Below are positions 17,544-25,744 of a stretch of 64,000 nucleotides of DNA, in pieces. The notes under the pieces are model-generated. The model was not told the DNA's origin and searched no databases. It saw only the letters and a list, made by a program, of their open reading frames with translations. The stretch comes from Deltaproteobacteria bacterium UBA5205. Its GTDB lineage: Bacteria; Desulfobacterota; Syntrophorhabdia; Syntrophorhabdales; Syntrophorhabdaceae. The stretch is taken from NCBI GenBank assembly GCA_002412715.1, contig DHVP01000024.1, positions 75,245 to 139,244 of the forward strand, given 5' to 3'. Both the position numbers and the translations under genes were made by a program. Positions within the stretch are counted from its first letter, which is position 1, and every line of letters begins with the position of its first letter.

Positions 17544-17602
17544 GTGGTCCGATGGTGTTACAATACACTAAAAAGTGCTTGAAATCAAATAAGAAAGGCA
17601 GT

Positions 17603-18085
17603 TCACTTCTCTTTCAGATTCTTGATCGTCCTGATGATATCGCGGGTGGAGTGGTCCTTGGGGTCGCCGACTATTGAGACTTTCCCCCCGTAGGAGAGGA
17701 CGATGTCCCGTTCGGGGACGCTGCCCTCGGTATAGTCGGTGCCTTTTGCGTGGATATGGGGCTTCAGGGTGGAAAGGAGATTCTCCACTGTGGATTCTCC
17801 AAAGAGGATGACGTAGTCGACGCAATCGATGGCCGATATGATCTCCGCCCGTTCCGCTGCCGGGGTGACCACCTCTTTACGCTTACCGAGACCCGTAACG
17901 GAGGAGTCGTCATTGACGGCAACGATGAGAATGTCCCCCAGTTCCTTCGCCCCCTTAAGATACCGGACGTGTCCCACATGGACGATGTCGAAGCACCCGT
18001 TCCCGAAGACGACCTTTTTCCCCGCCTTCTTTTCTTTCTCAATGATCCCGTTGAGTTCATCAAGATCTCTAACTATTATTCCCAT
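17603..18085 (-). CDS. rfaE2: D-glycero-beta-D-manno-heptose 1-phosphate adenylyltransferase (RfaE2/HldE C-domain)
   Basis: A 160-residue stand-alone nucleotidyltransferase that makes ADP-heptose from heptose 1-phosphate and ATP. GNGCFDIVHVGHVRYLKGA holds the HxGH signature, and the C-terminal STRDIIRTI is the usual second phosphate-binding motif. In enterobacteria this activity is the C-terminal half of HldE; here it is a separate gene from the kinase (18326-19372). About 240 bp with an inverted repeat separate the two. It feeds the heptosyltransferases at 19.4-22.9 kb. Confidence 0.93.
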   Translation of the reverse strand: MGIIVRDLDELNGIIEKEKKAGKKVVFGNGCFDIVHVGHVRYLKGAKELGDILIVAVNDDSSVTGLGKRKEVVTPAAERAEIISAIDCVDYVILFGESTVENLLSTLKPHIHAKGTDYTEGSVPERDIVLSYGGKVSIVGDPKDHSTRDIIRTIKNLKEK

Positions 18086-18118
18086 TGCACGTGTCTCCTT
18101 TCATTCCCCTGTCCGCTG

Positions 18119-18297
18119 CGTCATTCCGGCGAAGGCCGGAATCCGGGAGAGATTCCGGACAAGGAATATCTATCCAAAGGGACTTCCACCTGTTCTCTTT
18201 CGCGCTGCAGGGTGACCCATATGTGTGCTCCGCTTCGTCAAGGGTTCTCCTGGTTGTCGCTGGGCGAGTGTAGATACCGGCCTTCGCCGGAATGACG
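18119..18297. repeat. 21-bp inverted repeat pair bracketing the rfaE1-rfaE2 gap
   Basis: CGTCATTCCGGCGAAGGCCG and its next base (18119-18139) is repeated exactly, inverted, at 18277-18297. Each arm is itself a small hairpin (ATTCCGGC-GAAG-GCCGGAAT on the left). The 137 bp between them contain no gene. Palindromes centred on ATTCCGGC are widespread dispersed elements in proteobacterial genomes. Two copies in opposite orientation could also be a short mobile-element remnant. Confidence 0.6.
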
Positions 18298-18325
18298 GAA
18301 AAAGCCCGAAATCCTTCAACCGCCT

Positions 18326-19372
18326 TTAAATGACTCCGCCGTTTTCTATGGATTTCTTCAACTCCGGTATGGTGACCGTTGCCGTCCCCCGCTTCATGAC
18401 CACTATCCCTGCCGCGTAATTCGCAATCCGCGAGGCGTCGAGAAAGCTTGCCCCGCTTGCGAGCGACAGGGCGACAGCGGCGCAGACGGTGTCTCCGGCC
18501 CCGGTAACGTCCGTTACGTCATCCTTGCCGGATATGGGGATGTGATGTACTGCGCCGTCCTTGAGGAAGAGGGTCATGCCCCTGTTGCCGCGGGTGACGA
18601 GGAGGGCGGACAGGTGCATCGCGGACAGGACTTTCCCGCCGATCTCTTCTATCGGGTCGCTTTCCTTAAGACCCGCCAGGGCATATGCCTCGGATTCATT
18701 CGGGGTGATCATGGTAAATCCTGCGTACTTTTTCAGGCCATATCGTGAGTCGCCGACGACGATTTTATCGTTAGCGAGTATCTTCATGTATTCGATTACC
18801 CCGGGGTGGACGGCGCCGTGCCCGTAATCCGAGACGACCACCGCGTCGACGTGGGGGCAGATGGCGGCCAGCCTCTCCATGAGAAGGGCCTTTTCCTTCG
18901 CGGTATGCCTGCGGCCGTCATCCTTGTCTATGCGGATGACCTGCTGTTTCGACACGTGGGTGTCTCCGGCGAGGATCCGTGTTTTTGTCACGGTATCGCC
19001 GCTTATGCGTATGATTCCGCCGGTGTCGACAGTCTTCGTCGCGGAAAAGAAATCCATGAGTTTCCCGCCGATGGAATCGCCGCCGACGAAACCGATGGGA
19101 TAGACCTTTGCCCCCAGGGCGGCGAGGTTGTTTATGGTGTTGCCGGCACTGCCGGGATATATGCTCGATTTCTCGTATTTGACCACGACAACCGGGGCTT
19201 CTCTGGAGAGCCGATAGGGTTTGCCGAAGATGAAGACATCGGCAATGATATCGCCGACGACACAGATTCTCTTTCCTTTGAACCGGTCAAGAAAACGCGG
19301 CAGGCCGGTCGCTCCTTTTCCCGGTTTTTTTTGCGGTCTCTTTCGACTGTCTCCTTCAGACGGTTTTTTCAA
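18326..19372 (-). CDS. rfaE1: D-glycero-beta-D-manno-heptose-7-phosphate kinase (RfaE1)
   Basis: A 348-residue PfkB/ribokinase-fold kinase that phosphorylates heptose 7-phosphate at C1. KRICVVGDIIADVFIFG opens the fold, SREAPVVVV is the HldE substrate motif, YPGSAGNTINNLAALG follows, and DVTGAGDTVCAAVALSLA holds the anion hole and catalytic Asp. A Lys/Pro-rich N-terminal tail of about 30 residues precedes the fold. The start codon is TTG at 19372, with GGGGGA about five bases upstream, overlapping the waaF gene end by 17 bases. No ATG is available before the core of the domain. Confidence 0.93.
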   Translation of the reverse strand: MKKPSEGDSRKRPQKKPGKGATGLPRFLDRFKGKRICVVGDIIADVFIFGKPYRLSREAPVVVVKYEKSSIYPGSAGNTINNLAALGAKVYPIGFVGGDSIGGKLMDFFSATKTVDTGGIIRISGDTVTKTRILAGDTHVSKQQVIRIDKDDGRRHTAKEKALLMERLAAICPHVDAVVVSDYGHGAVHPGVIEYMKILANDKIVVGDSRYGLKKYAGFTMITPNESEAYALAGLKESDPIEEIGGKVLSAMHLSALLVTRGNRGMTLFLKDGAVHHIPISGKDDVTDVTGAGDTVCAAVALSLASGASFLDASRIANYAAGIVVMKRGTATVTIPELKKSIENGGVI

Positions 19373-20351
19373 GGATATCCCCCAGTAGGTGAGTGATTTC
19401 TTGCGGCTTTATTCCTGTCATGCATTCGTGGTTCCCGTCGCATTTTTTCTTGTTGCAGGGGCGGCATGCCATGTTCTTTGAAACTACATATGTGGATGTG
19501 CCCGGGTAGGAGGTATAGCGTTCATCCATCGGCCCGGCGAGGACAATGGTGGGGACACGAAGGGCCGCGGCGATGTGGCGGGGGCCGGTGTCGTTGCTTA
19601 CAACGAAGGCCGCCCTGGCCAGGCACACCTTCATGTCGCGTAGGTTCATCGATTTGATCCCGGCGTGCTCCTTGCCGCGTATCCCTTCGTAGATCTTCGC
19701 GGCAAGGTCGGTCTCGTTCCCGCCGGGAAGCATGTAGACGTTCATGCCGTACCTGTCGATTACCAGGTCCGCCAGTTCGGAGAAATAGCCGGCGGGCCAG
19801 CACTTCGACGGGCCGTACTGGGCGCCGACGATCATAATGCCATAGGGTTTTGCCAGATCTCCGAACTCCTGATCAAACTTCTTTTCTTCGTCGGCGGTTA
19901 CGGCAAGAACCGGCGCCTCTATGGATCGCGGGATTCCGAGGACGTCCATGATCCTGAGGTAGTGTTCCGAGGTGGGCTCAAGACCGGTGTGTTCGTCCAC
20001 CTTTACATTCAGCATGAAGCCTCGTTTGTTTCGGGCATAGCCTATGATTTCGGGTACCCTCAGGTTGTAGAAGAACAGGACCGACCTGAACGAGTGGGGA
20101 AGGGCGATGGCGCGGCTGAAACCGACCTTCTTGAGCCTGTTTGCCGTTTCAAGGAAGAGGGAAAGCCCCTTGCCGTTGGTGGCAACGAAACGGTCGAAAA
20201 GATCGAGGCCATTGTAAAGGTGAATGGCGCCTGCTTTCCCTATGGCCCATATTTCGTCTGTTGAGTGTTGTCTGAGCGCATGGAGAAAGGGAACGGCCAT
20301 CACCATGTCGCCGAGCCAGTTAGGCAGATATACTATCGTCTTTCCAGTCAC
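19356..20351 (-). CDS. waaF: ADP-heptose:LPS heptosyltransferase II-like (GT9)
   Basis: A 331-residue GT9 enzyme. It has IVYLPNWLGDMVMAVPFLHAL at the N-terminus, ALPHSFRSVLFFYNLRVPEIIGY, a GAQYGPSKCWPAGYFSELADL phosphate-binding region in shorter pieces, and FVVSNDTGPRHIAAALRVPTIVLAG in the ADP-heptose site. The C-terminus has the CRPCNKKKCDGNHECM cluster usual in heptosyltransferases. It transfers L-glycero-D-manno-heptose to the inner core on the cytoplasmic side of the inner membrane. The start overlaps the radical SAM gene by 32 bases. Confidence 0.92.
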   Translation of the reverse strand: MTGKTIVYLPNWLGDMVMAVPFLHALRQHSTDEIWAIGKAGAIHLYNGLDLFDRFVATNGKGLSLFLETANRLKKVGFSRAIALPHSFRSVLFFYNLRVPEIIGYARNKRGFMLNVKVDEHTGLEPTSEHYLRIMDVLGIPRSIEAPVLAVTADEEKKFDQEFGDLAKPYGIMIVGAQYGPSKCWPAGYFSELADLVIDRYGMNVYMLPGGNETDLAAKIYEGIRGKEHAGIKSMNLRDMKVCLARAAFVVSNDTGPRHIAAALRVPTIVLAGPMDERYTSYPGTSTYVVSKNMACRPCNKKKCDGNHECMTGIKPQEITHLLGDILEKTV

Positions 20352-21822
20352 TTCGTACGCCCATAAAAGGATTGTATCTCACAGTATAATGGAGTCCTCC
20401 CGATTTTTCCATGTCTTCGTTGAGTCCCTCCACCGCGCGAAGGATGCTTTCCTTCCTTTGGTGCCAGGCTGCCTCATCCATTGCCTCGATTTCTTCGACA
20501 AGACGCCTGAACCCTTCGGTGTGTTCAAGGCCGGAACGGGCATTGACGAAGGCGCACAGAATGGACTTGACCTTGTCGCAGTAAAGGTCCACCTCGGGGC
20601 CCAGCCTCATGCAGGTCTCGTCGGTAAAGTTGTCGAGCTTCTCCATCCGCTCGAGATCGATCTGGCCCGACGACCGTGCGATGCTGTAAGCCTTTGTCCC
20701 CACAAAGGGGAAGAAGAGGGACCAGCGGAAACGGCCCGGTTTGATCGCAGCAAGAAGGTCCACCGTTTCCCTGATGTCTCCGATCGTTTCATAGGGCAGA
20801 CCGAGCATCACGAAGGCGGATGTGTGAAGCCCGTACTTATCCGCGACGGCGAAGGCATCCTCGATATGCTTGTTGGTCATGTACCGGCTGAGAACCTTGC
20901 GGCGTATCCTGTCGCTGCCGCTTTCGAGCCCGAATTTCACGATGCGGCACCCGGCGCCGCTGAGTATGCGAGCCGTTTCGTCGTCGAAGATCCGGGCGTG
21001 GGCGTTGCAGACGAAGGGGACGTTGGTGACGGACGCGTACCGATCGGTGAACTCCCTGAGCCAGGCCTTGTCAAAGGTGAAGATGTCATCATCGAAGATG
21101 AACATCTTGATTCTCTCATAGTGCGCGAGAAGATACTCGATCTCGGCGATCATCTGGTCGACCGTGTGCCTCCTGATATAGCCCCTGGGGAGGTGGCCAC
21201 TTTCCTTGTAGACCTCTATGATCTTGTGGTTGAGGCAATATGTGCATCGGAAGGGACAGCCCCGTGACGCCGTGAGGCCCACCCATCCGTCTTTCGCGTC
21301 TATTATCTTCTGGAAGTCGAAGATCTCGTAGTCCTTGAAGGGCAGGGTGGTGATATCTGTGAAAGGTCTGAGCGGTTCGATGACGGGTTTGCCGTTTTCC
21401 TTGCGGCCGATATTCGCGACACCCTTCGGGTTACCGGTCGCGACGAGTTCGGCCAAAGCCTCTTCCCCCTCGCCGACGCAGATAAGGTCCACCTCGTCCT
21501 GCATGAGGGTTTCCACAGGATCCATGGTGGCATGGATGCCGCCGAAAAGGATGGGGACGTCGGTATAGCTTTTGATGTCCCGGGCGATCTCGAGGGCATA
21601 TTTATACTGGTTGGTGAGTACGGAAAAACCGATGACATCGGGCCCGAAGGCCAATACGTCTTTCTTTATCCGTTCCCTGTCAAGGGGGTAGCCCAGTTTT
21701 TCGTTGATATTAAGGAGTCCCGTCTCGATGCCTTTCGCCTTGAGGAAGCCCGAGATGTACGAGATACCGTAGTTGAAGCCGACCTGTGTATTCAGGTTGG
21801 GATAGATGAAGAGAATGCGCAT
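20320..21822 (-). CDS. B12-binding-domain radical SAM protein (class B methyltransferase-like)
   Basis: A 500-residue enzyme. The N-terminal Rossmann-like cobalamin-binding domain (MRILFIYPNLNTQ; PDVIGFSVLTNQY; PILFGGIHATMDP; DLICVGEGEEALAEL) is followed by a radical SAM barrel with the CX3CX2C motif in TASRGCPFRCTYCLNH. GLESGSDRIRRKVLSRYMTN and FVMLGLPYETIGD are typical. Such enzymes methylate unactivated carbons or make other lipid and cofactor changes. Embedded between two heptosyltransferase genes, it may modify LPS, lipid A or a hopanoid. The substrate is not deducible. Confidence 0.88.
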   Translation of the reverse strand: MRILFIYPNLNTQVGFNYGISYISGFLKAKGIETGLLNINEKLGYPLDRERIKKDVLAFGPDVIGFSVLTNQYKYALEIARDIKSYTDVPILFGGIHATMDPVETLMQDEVDLICVGEGEEALAELVATGNPKGVANIGRKENGKPVIEPLRPFTDITTLPFKDYEIFDFQKIIDAKDGWVGLTASRGCPFRCTYCLNHKIIEVYKESGHLPRGYIRRHTVDQMIAEIEYLLAHYERIKMFIFDDDIFTFDKAWLREFTDRYASVTNVPFVCNAHARIFDDETARILSGAGCRIVKFGLESGSDRIRRKVLSRYMTNKHIEDAFAVADKYGLHTSAFVMLGLPYETIGDIRETVDLLAAIKPGRFRWSLFFPFVGTKAYSIARSSGQIDLERMEKLDNFTDETCMRLGPEVDLYCDKVKSILCAFVNARSGLEHTEGFRRLVEEIEAMDEAAWHQRKESILRAVEGLNEDMEKSGGLHYTVRYNPFMGVRSDWKDDSISA

Positions 21823-21826
21823 ATTT

Positions 21827-22894
21827 TCATGCCTCGTTTTTCAGGGGAATCTTCCGGAGCGCCTCGAAGACCTCGTCGGGCGATATGGTCATGAGACACT
21901 CCCGCGTCTTGCAGTCCTTTTTCTTGCAGGGGCTGCAGGGGATCTCCTTCCTTATAATGACGCTGTTCTTTGAATAGGGACGGTTGACGATGAAATCGGT
22001 GGGGCCGAAGATGGAAAGGACGGGGACGTTCGCCGCGGAAGCGAGATGGGTGGTTCCCGTATCGCCCCCGATGTAGACGCTGCTCCTGGCAAGGAGGGCG
22101 TAGAGCTGCGCGATGTCCGTCTGACAGGCAAGCTGTGCATTGTTGCCAACCAGCGCAACAAGTCTCTGGGCCTCTTCGCGTTCGCCGGGTCCCCAGATTA
22201 TGACAACGGACCCCATGCGCTCCCGCCTGATCCTCCCGATGAGGTCGGCGTACCGTTCGAGAGGCCATCGCTTGAAGGCGGAGTCCTTGCTCGCAAAAGG
22301 GTTCACGGCGAAGAAGGGCGGGCGGATATCATGAGAACGAAGGAAATCGTCTATGTATGTTCTTGCGTTCTCATGCACGAGAAGGGGCACCTCGGGTATC
22401 GGGCCTGCGTCAGTCCACCCCAGATGACGGGCGGCCAGCATGTTGCGCTCCACCTTGTGGATCCTTTTTTGAAATCCGTTTACGCGCTCCTGGTAGAAGA
22501 TGTGGCTCATGTCCTTGGCAAAGGTTTTGCCGAAACCGATCCTTCTTTTTCCGCGGGCGATCATCATGAGCCCCACGCTTTTGGCAATGCCGTGAAGATC
22601 TACGATCCAGTCGTATTCACGTTTGCGCAGGCTCTTCAGGAAGTCTCCCAGGATGTACGCAGTGGTCGAAAGGTGTCCTTTCCTGAGGTGTCTCGTCAGG
22701 GCCGCGCGCGGGAAAAAGATTACCTCATCGATGAAATCCTGGTGAGCAAGGATACCCGTCACGGAACCCTCGGCGAGCCACGAGATGTGTGCGTCAGGAA
22801 AGCGCTCTCTCAAGGCCCTCACCGCCGGTACGCTCATAAGAACGTCCCCGAGCGAGCTCAGCCGGATGATGAGAATATTATGTGGCTGGGCCAT
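21827..22894 (-). CDS. waaC: ADP-heptose:LPS heptosyltransferase I-like (GT9)
   Basis: A 355-residue GT9 enzyme with ILIIRLSSLGDVLMSVPAVR, DLHGIAKSVGLMMIARGKRR, VIIWGPGEREEAQRLV and VYIGGDTGTTHLASAANVPV, ending in a CSPCKKKDCKTRECLM cluster like that of the waaF paralogue. RLSSLGD at the N-terminus is closer to heptosyltransferase I. The ATG at 22894 is chosen; a GTG one codon upstream is also possible. The 5' end overlaps the thioesterase gene by 17 bases. It acts with waaF, rfaE1 and rfaE2 in inner-core heptose addition. Confidence 0.88.
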   Translation of the reverse strand: MAQPHNILIIRLSSLGDVLMSVPAVRALRERFPDAHISWLAEGSVTGILAHQDFIDEVIFFPRAALTRHLRKGHLSTTAYILGDFLKSLRKREYDWIVDLHGIAKSVGLMMIARGKRRIGFGKTFAKDMSHIFYQERVNGFQKRIHKVERNMLAARHLGWTDAGPIPEVPLLVHENARTYIDDFLRSHDIRPPFFAVNPFASKDSAFKRWPLERYADLIGRIRRERMGSVVIIWGPGEREEAQRLVALVGNNAQLACQTDIAQLYALLARSSVYIGGDTGTTHLASAANVPVLSIFGPTDFIVNRPYSKNSVIIRKEIPCSPCKKKDCKTRECLMTISPDEVFEALRKIPLKNEA

Positions 22895-23318
22895 CACGGA
22901 AGATTTCTATGACTTTCTGGGGTATCGTAACGGGTTTTTTGTCCGTGTTGACGCAGATATGTTTTGTCGTTCCCTCAACGACCAGGGTTCCGTCTCTCGT
23001 TATAACATAATGAAAGGTGATGCCCCGGGATTTCATCTCCGTCACCCTCGTTTTTACGATCAGGATATCGTCGTAGGTGGCCGTATTATAATACTTTGCC
23101 TCGAGACCGACGACGACGAAGTGATAGCCCAGCGCCTCCAGGTCCCGGTAGGGGTAGCCCTTCTGGCGCATGTATTCGCTGCGCCCCACCTCGAAAAACG
23201 CCGGGTAGTTTCCGTAGTAAACGATCCCCATGCGATCCGTGTCGGCATACCTTACACGTATCGGGATATCGATAAACTCCCCGTCATCTTTACCGTGATC
23301 CCGTGTCCTTTCATTCAT
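22878..23318 (-). CDS. YbgC-type acyl-CoA thioesterase (hotdog fold)
   Basis: A 146-residue hotdog-fold protein. RVRYADTDRMGIVYYGNYPAFFEVGR, given here in part, contains the catalytic Asp of the 4-hydroxybenzoyl-CoA thioesterase/YbgC group (YADTDRMG), followed by YYNTATYDDILIVKTRV. These enzymes hydrolyse acyl-CoA or acyl-ACP and are often linked to the Tol-Pal system, but no tol genes are nearby. A charged 15-residue N-terminal tail precedes the fold. The gene overlaps waaC at its 3' end and follows a radical SAM gene by two bases, so it is part of the same transcript. Confidence 0.9.
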   Translation of the reverse strand: MNERTRDHGKDDGEFIDIPIRVRYADTDRMGIVYYGNYPAFFEVGRSEYMRQKGYPYRDLEALGYHFVVVGLEAKYYNTATYDDILIVKTRVTEMKSRGITFHYVITRDGTLVVEGTTKHICVNTDKKPVTIPQKVIEIFRDGPAT

Positions 23319-23320
23319 GA

Positions 23321-24196
23321 TCAGAGAGCCCTCATAAATTCGGGTCTCAGCATGGCGGGATCGCGCTCGTCAAGGACATGGCGGATCGCCTTGAGCGTCT
23401 TTTCCTTCTCTTCGGGCAGCCAGGCCTTGACGGGGAGATAGTTCGAGGCATGGTTCGAGGCAAAATAGGTATGTTGCACATTAGTGTTCTCGATCATGAC
23501 GTACAACTCCTCAAGGAGCATGTACGGATCGGGCACCACGAACGTACCTTTCTTGATCTCGTCGGCGAGGACCGTGCCGGGCACCACGATGACGCTCAGG
23601 GCGCCGGCGTAATCGGGCTGGATCCTGCTTAAGAACTTGCCTGTCTCTTCGGCGTGGATCCTGCTTCGCTCGACACCGCCAAGCCCGAGAAGGACCGTGA
23701 CGGAAAGGAGCATGCCCGCGTCTTTCACCCGTTGTGCGGCCTCGGCTGTTTTATCGAGCACCGTGCCCTTGCAGACCCGGTCGAGAACGACCTGATCGCC
23801 CGACTCCACCCCGAGATAGACGATGCCCACGCCAAGCTCTTTCAAGGCCTTCAGCTCTTCGATGGATTTCTTGAGGATGGATTTGGTATTTCCGTAAACG
23901 CCTATGCGTTCAAGTTTCGGAAAGGCATCACTGACAAGCTGTACGATAGGCAAAAGCCTCTTCTGAGGAATGATCAACGCATCGCCGTCGGCGAGGAAGA
24001 CCTTTCTGATATACCGCGCGTACTGCTTCGCTTCCTTGACGTCCTCGGCGATCTCCTCAAAGGTCCGCACGCGAAATTTCTTATCTTTAAAAGACCCGCA
24101 GAAAGTGCATTTGTTGTGGGAACACCCGATGGTGATCTGGAGGATAAGACTATCCGCCTCGCTTGGCGGTCTGTAAATTGTCCCTTCGTATTTCAT
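23321..24196 (-). CDS. Radical SAM protein with CX4CX2C cluster motif
   Basis: A 291-residue radical SAM protein. The iron-sulfur motif reads TIGCSHNKCTFCGSFKDKKF, i.e. CX4CX2C rather than the usual CX3CX2C (Cys25, Cys30, Cys33). VFLADGDALIIP, GVYGNTKSIL, YLGVESGDQ and LLGLGG are other barrel motifs. Proteins with the GCSHNxCTFC signature form a widespread, uncharacterised group. The start ATG overlaps the FtsB-like gene stop as ATGA, and the stop is two bases before the thioesterase. No reaction can be assigned. Confidence 0.85.
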   Translation of the reverse strand: MKYEGTIYRPPSEADSLILQITIGCSHNKCTFCGSFKDKKFRVRTFEEIAEDVKEAKQYARYIRKVFLADGDALIIPQKRLLPIVQLVSDAFPKLERIGVYGNTKSILKKSIEELKALKELGVGIVYLGVESGDQVVLDRVCKGTVLDKTAEAAQRVKDAGMLLSVTVLLGLGGVERSRIHAEETGKFLSRIQPDYAGALSVIVVPGTVLADEIKKGTFVVPDPYMLLEELYVMIENTNVQHTYFASNHASNYLPVKAWLPEEKEKTLKAIRHVLDERDPAMLRPEFMRAL

Positions 24197-24471
24197 GGTT
24201 CAACCCTGTACACCTTTTCCCCTTCTCTCACGAAGCCATATTTCTTTCTTACCATCTCTTCGAGGTACCCGTCGTCCTCCCGGATCCTTCGAAGCTCCCG
24301 GGAGAGTGTCGCATTGTTATCTTCCATCTGCATGATAGATAATTTTGCGGTCCTGGTTTTCAGTTTGACCTTCAAAAGGTCGTATATTCCACCGTCCATG
24401 AGAATAAGGTGAAAGAAAATGATTGAGAGAAAGACTATAAATCCGTATCGCTTTACGGGATTATCTGCCAT
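24193..24471 (-). CDS. Septum formation initiator (FtsB/DivIC-like)
   Basis: A 92-residue single-pass protein: a short cytoplasmic N-terminus, one membrane helix (GFIVFLSIIFFHLILM, about residues 10-26), then a coiled coil rich in Lys/Arg/Glu and the family end motif MVRKKYGFVREGEKVYR. FtsB/DivIC proteins join FtsL and FtsQ in the divisome and activate septal peptidoglycan synthesis. The ATG at 24471 is the only start that keeps the membrane helix. A strong promoter ends only nine bases upstream. It overlaps the radical SAM gene downstream by four bases. Confidence 0.88.
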   Translation of the reverse strand: MADNPVKRYGFIVFLSIIFFHLILMDGGIYDLLKVKLKTRTAKLSIMQMEDNNATLSRELRRIREDDGYLEEMVRKKYGFVREGEKVYRVEP

Positions 24472-24480
24472 GCTTTCTTT

Positions 24481-24509
24481 ATATTAAAGGCACACACACA
24501 AAATGTCAA
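24481..24509 (-). promoter_or_regulatory. Strong sigma-70 promoter for the FtsB-like operon
   Basis: On the minus strand TTGACA (24509-24504), a 17-base spacer and TAATAT (24486-24481) match the consensus at eleven of twelve positions. Only nine bases (AAAGAAAGC) separate the -10 box from the ATG at 24471, so the transcript would start at or within a few bases of the initiation codon. Confidence 0.7.
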
Positions 24510-24535
24510 CCAGTGAAAAGCCGTATTGAGGAAAA

Positions 24536-25519
24536 CTAACCGGGAATATAAAGACCCATTGTCCGGTGGACCTCATCCATGGTAGCAGCCGCCGTCTTCT
24601 TGCAGGCAGCCGCCCCTTGTGCAAGGACGTCCATGACATAGTCCATGTTGCCCTGCAATTCCGCCGCCTTGAGACGGATAGGTTCCAATTCCTTCTTCAG
24701 GTTTTCGAAAAGCATCTTCTTGCAGTCGATGCAGCCGATACCTGCAGTCGTGCACCCTTTATCGATCTCGATAAGCATGCTGTTGTCGGAAAAAGCCCGG
24801 TGAATGGTGTAAATGTTGCACACCTCCGGGTTGCCGGGATCTTTTCTGCGCACCCGGTTCACGTCCGTCACCGCCGTCCGGAGTTTTTCCCACACGTCCC
24901 CTTCTTCCTCCAGTATGCCGATATAATTGCCAAGGCTCTTCGACATTTTTGATTGACCGTCAACACCCAGGATCCTGGGTGCAAGGGAGAGCAGTTCCTC
25001 AGGTTCGGGAAATATGGGCGAGAAGCGTGCGTTGAATTTCCGGGCGACTTCCCGGCAGAGCTCTATGTGCTGTACCTGGTCTTCACCAACGGGAACGTAG
25101 CCCGCTTTATAGAGGAGAATGTCCGCAGCCTGGAGGACAGGGTAGTCCATGAGGCCCATGTTGATGTTCGCCCGGTGCTGCCTGGCCTTGTCCTTGAACT
25201 GCGTCATCCGTTCGACCTCGCCGATGGGGGTGACTGTATTGAAAATCCAGGCGAGCTCGGTGTGTTCCTGGACGTGGGACTGGACGAAAATATTAGACTT
25301 TTCCGGTGTGAGACCGCAGGCGAGGAGGATGACGGCCGTATCGAGGGTACGTTTCTTCATCTCCTCGACGGGATATTCTATGGTTATGGCATGGTAATCG
25401 ACTACACTGAATATGCAGTCATACTCATCCTGCAGGTACACCCAGTTCCTGATGGCGCCCACATAGTTGCCAAGATGTATCTCACCCGTGGGCTGTATGC
25501 CGCTGAAGATCCGCTTCAT
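24536..25519 (-). CDS. trpS: Tryptophanyl-tRNA synthetase
   Basis: A 327-residue class I aminoacyl-tRNA synthetase. It has the HIGH-type motif in SGIQPTGEIHLGNYVGAI, DYPVLQAADILLYKAGYVPV with GEDQVQHIEL for tryptophan binding, and an intact KMSKS loop at GQSKMSKSLGN. CIDCKKML provides the CxxC often seen near the C-terminal domain of bacterial TrpS. Length and motifs are normal. The leader carries GGAGG eight bases before the ATG. No trp leader or T-box structure is visible in the 225 bp upstream. Confidence 0.97.
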   Translation of the reverse strand: MKRIFSGIQPTGEIHLGNYVGAIRNWVYLQDEYDCIFSVVDYHAITIEYPVEEMKKRTLDTAVILLACGLTPEKSNIFVQSHVQEHTELAWIFNTVTPIGEVERMTQFKDKARQHRANINMGLMDYPVLQAADILLYKAGYVPVGEDQVQHIELCREVARKFNARFSPIFPEPEELLSLAPRILGVDGQSKMSKSLGNYIGILEEEGDVWEKLRTAVTDVNRVRRKDPGNPEVCNIYTIHRAFSDNSMLIEIDKGCTTAGIGCIDCKKMLFENLKKELEPIRLKAAELQGNMDYVMDVLAQGAAACKKTAAATMDEVHRTMGLYIPG

Positions 25520-25626
25520 CTATCCTCCAAAAAGACCCGACAGCCTCTTTCTCTGTGATTTTTATCGTGTTTAATCTACACCAAATGGTGGAGCAAATCA
25601 AATGAGGAAATGGTTTCAGATATTAT

Positions 25627-25670
25627 AAAAAAATAGGTCCTATAAGTCTTATTCGACCTCCTAGGACCTA
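25627..25670 (-). terminator. Palindromic repeat acting as intrinsic terminator of the signalling operon
   Basis: TAGGTCCTA (25634-25642) pairs with TAGGACCTA (25662-25670). Read on the minus strand the hairpin is followed by seven T (complement of the A run 25627-25633), about 75 bases after the receiver-gene stop. It belongs to the TAGGTCCTA repeat family also seen at 40.4 and 45.0 kb. Confidence 0.6.
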
Positions 25671-25744
25671 CTACTATTCACCGGGACAGGGCTAAATAGA
25701 GACCTTTTCGTCCAGGTGGCAGCCCTGATTTTTTTTGACAGCTT

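Noticed and set aside
6665..22894. Horizontally acquired polysaccharide island
   Set aside because: The block ends in conserved inner-core heptose genes and shows no integrase, tRNA or direct-repeat boundary, and its base composition looks like its surroundings by eye. A formal composition test was not possible.
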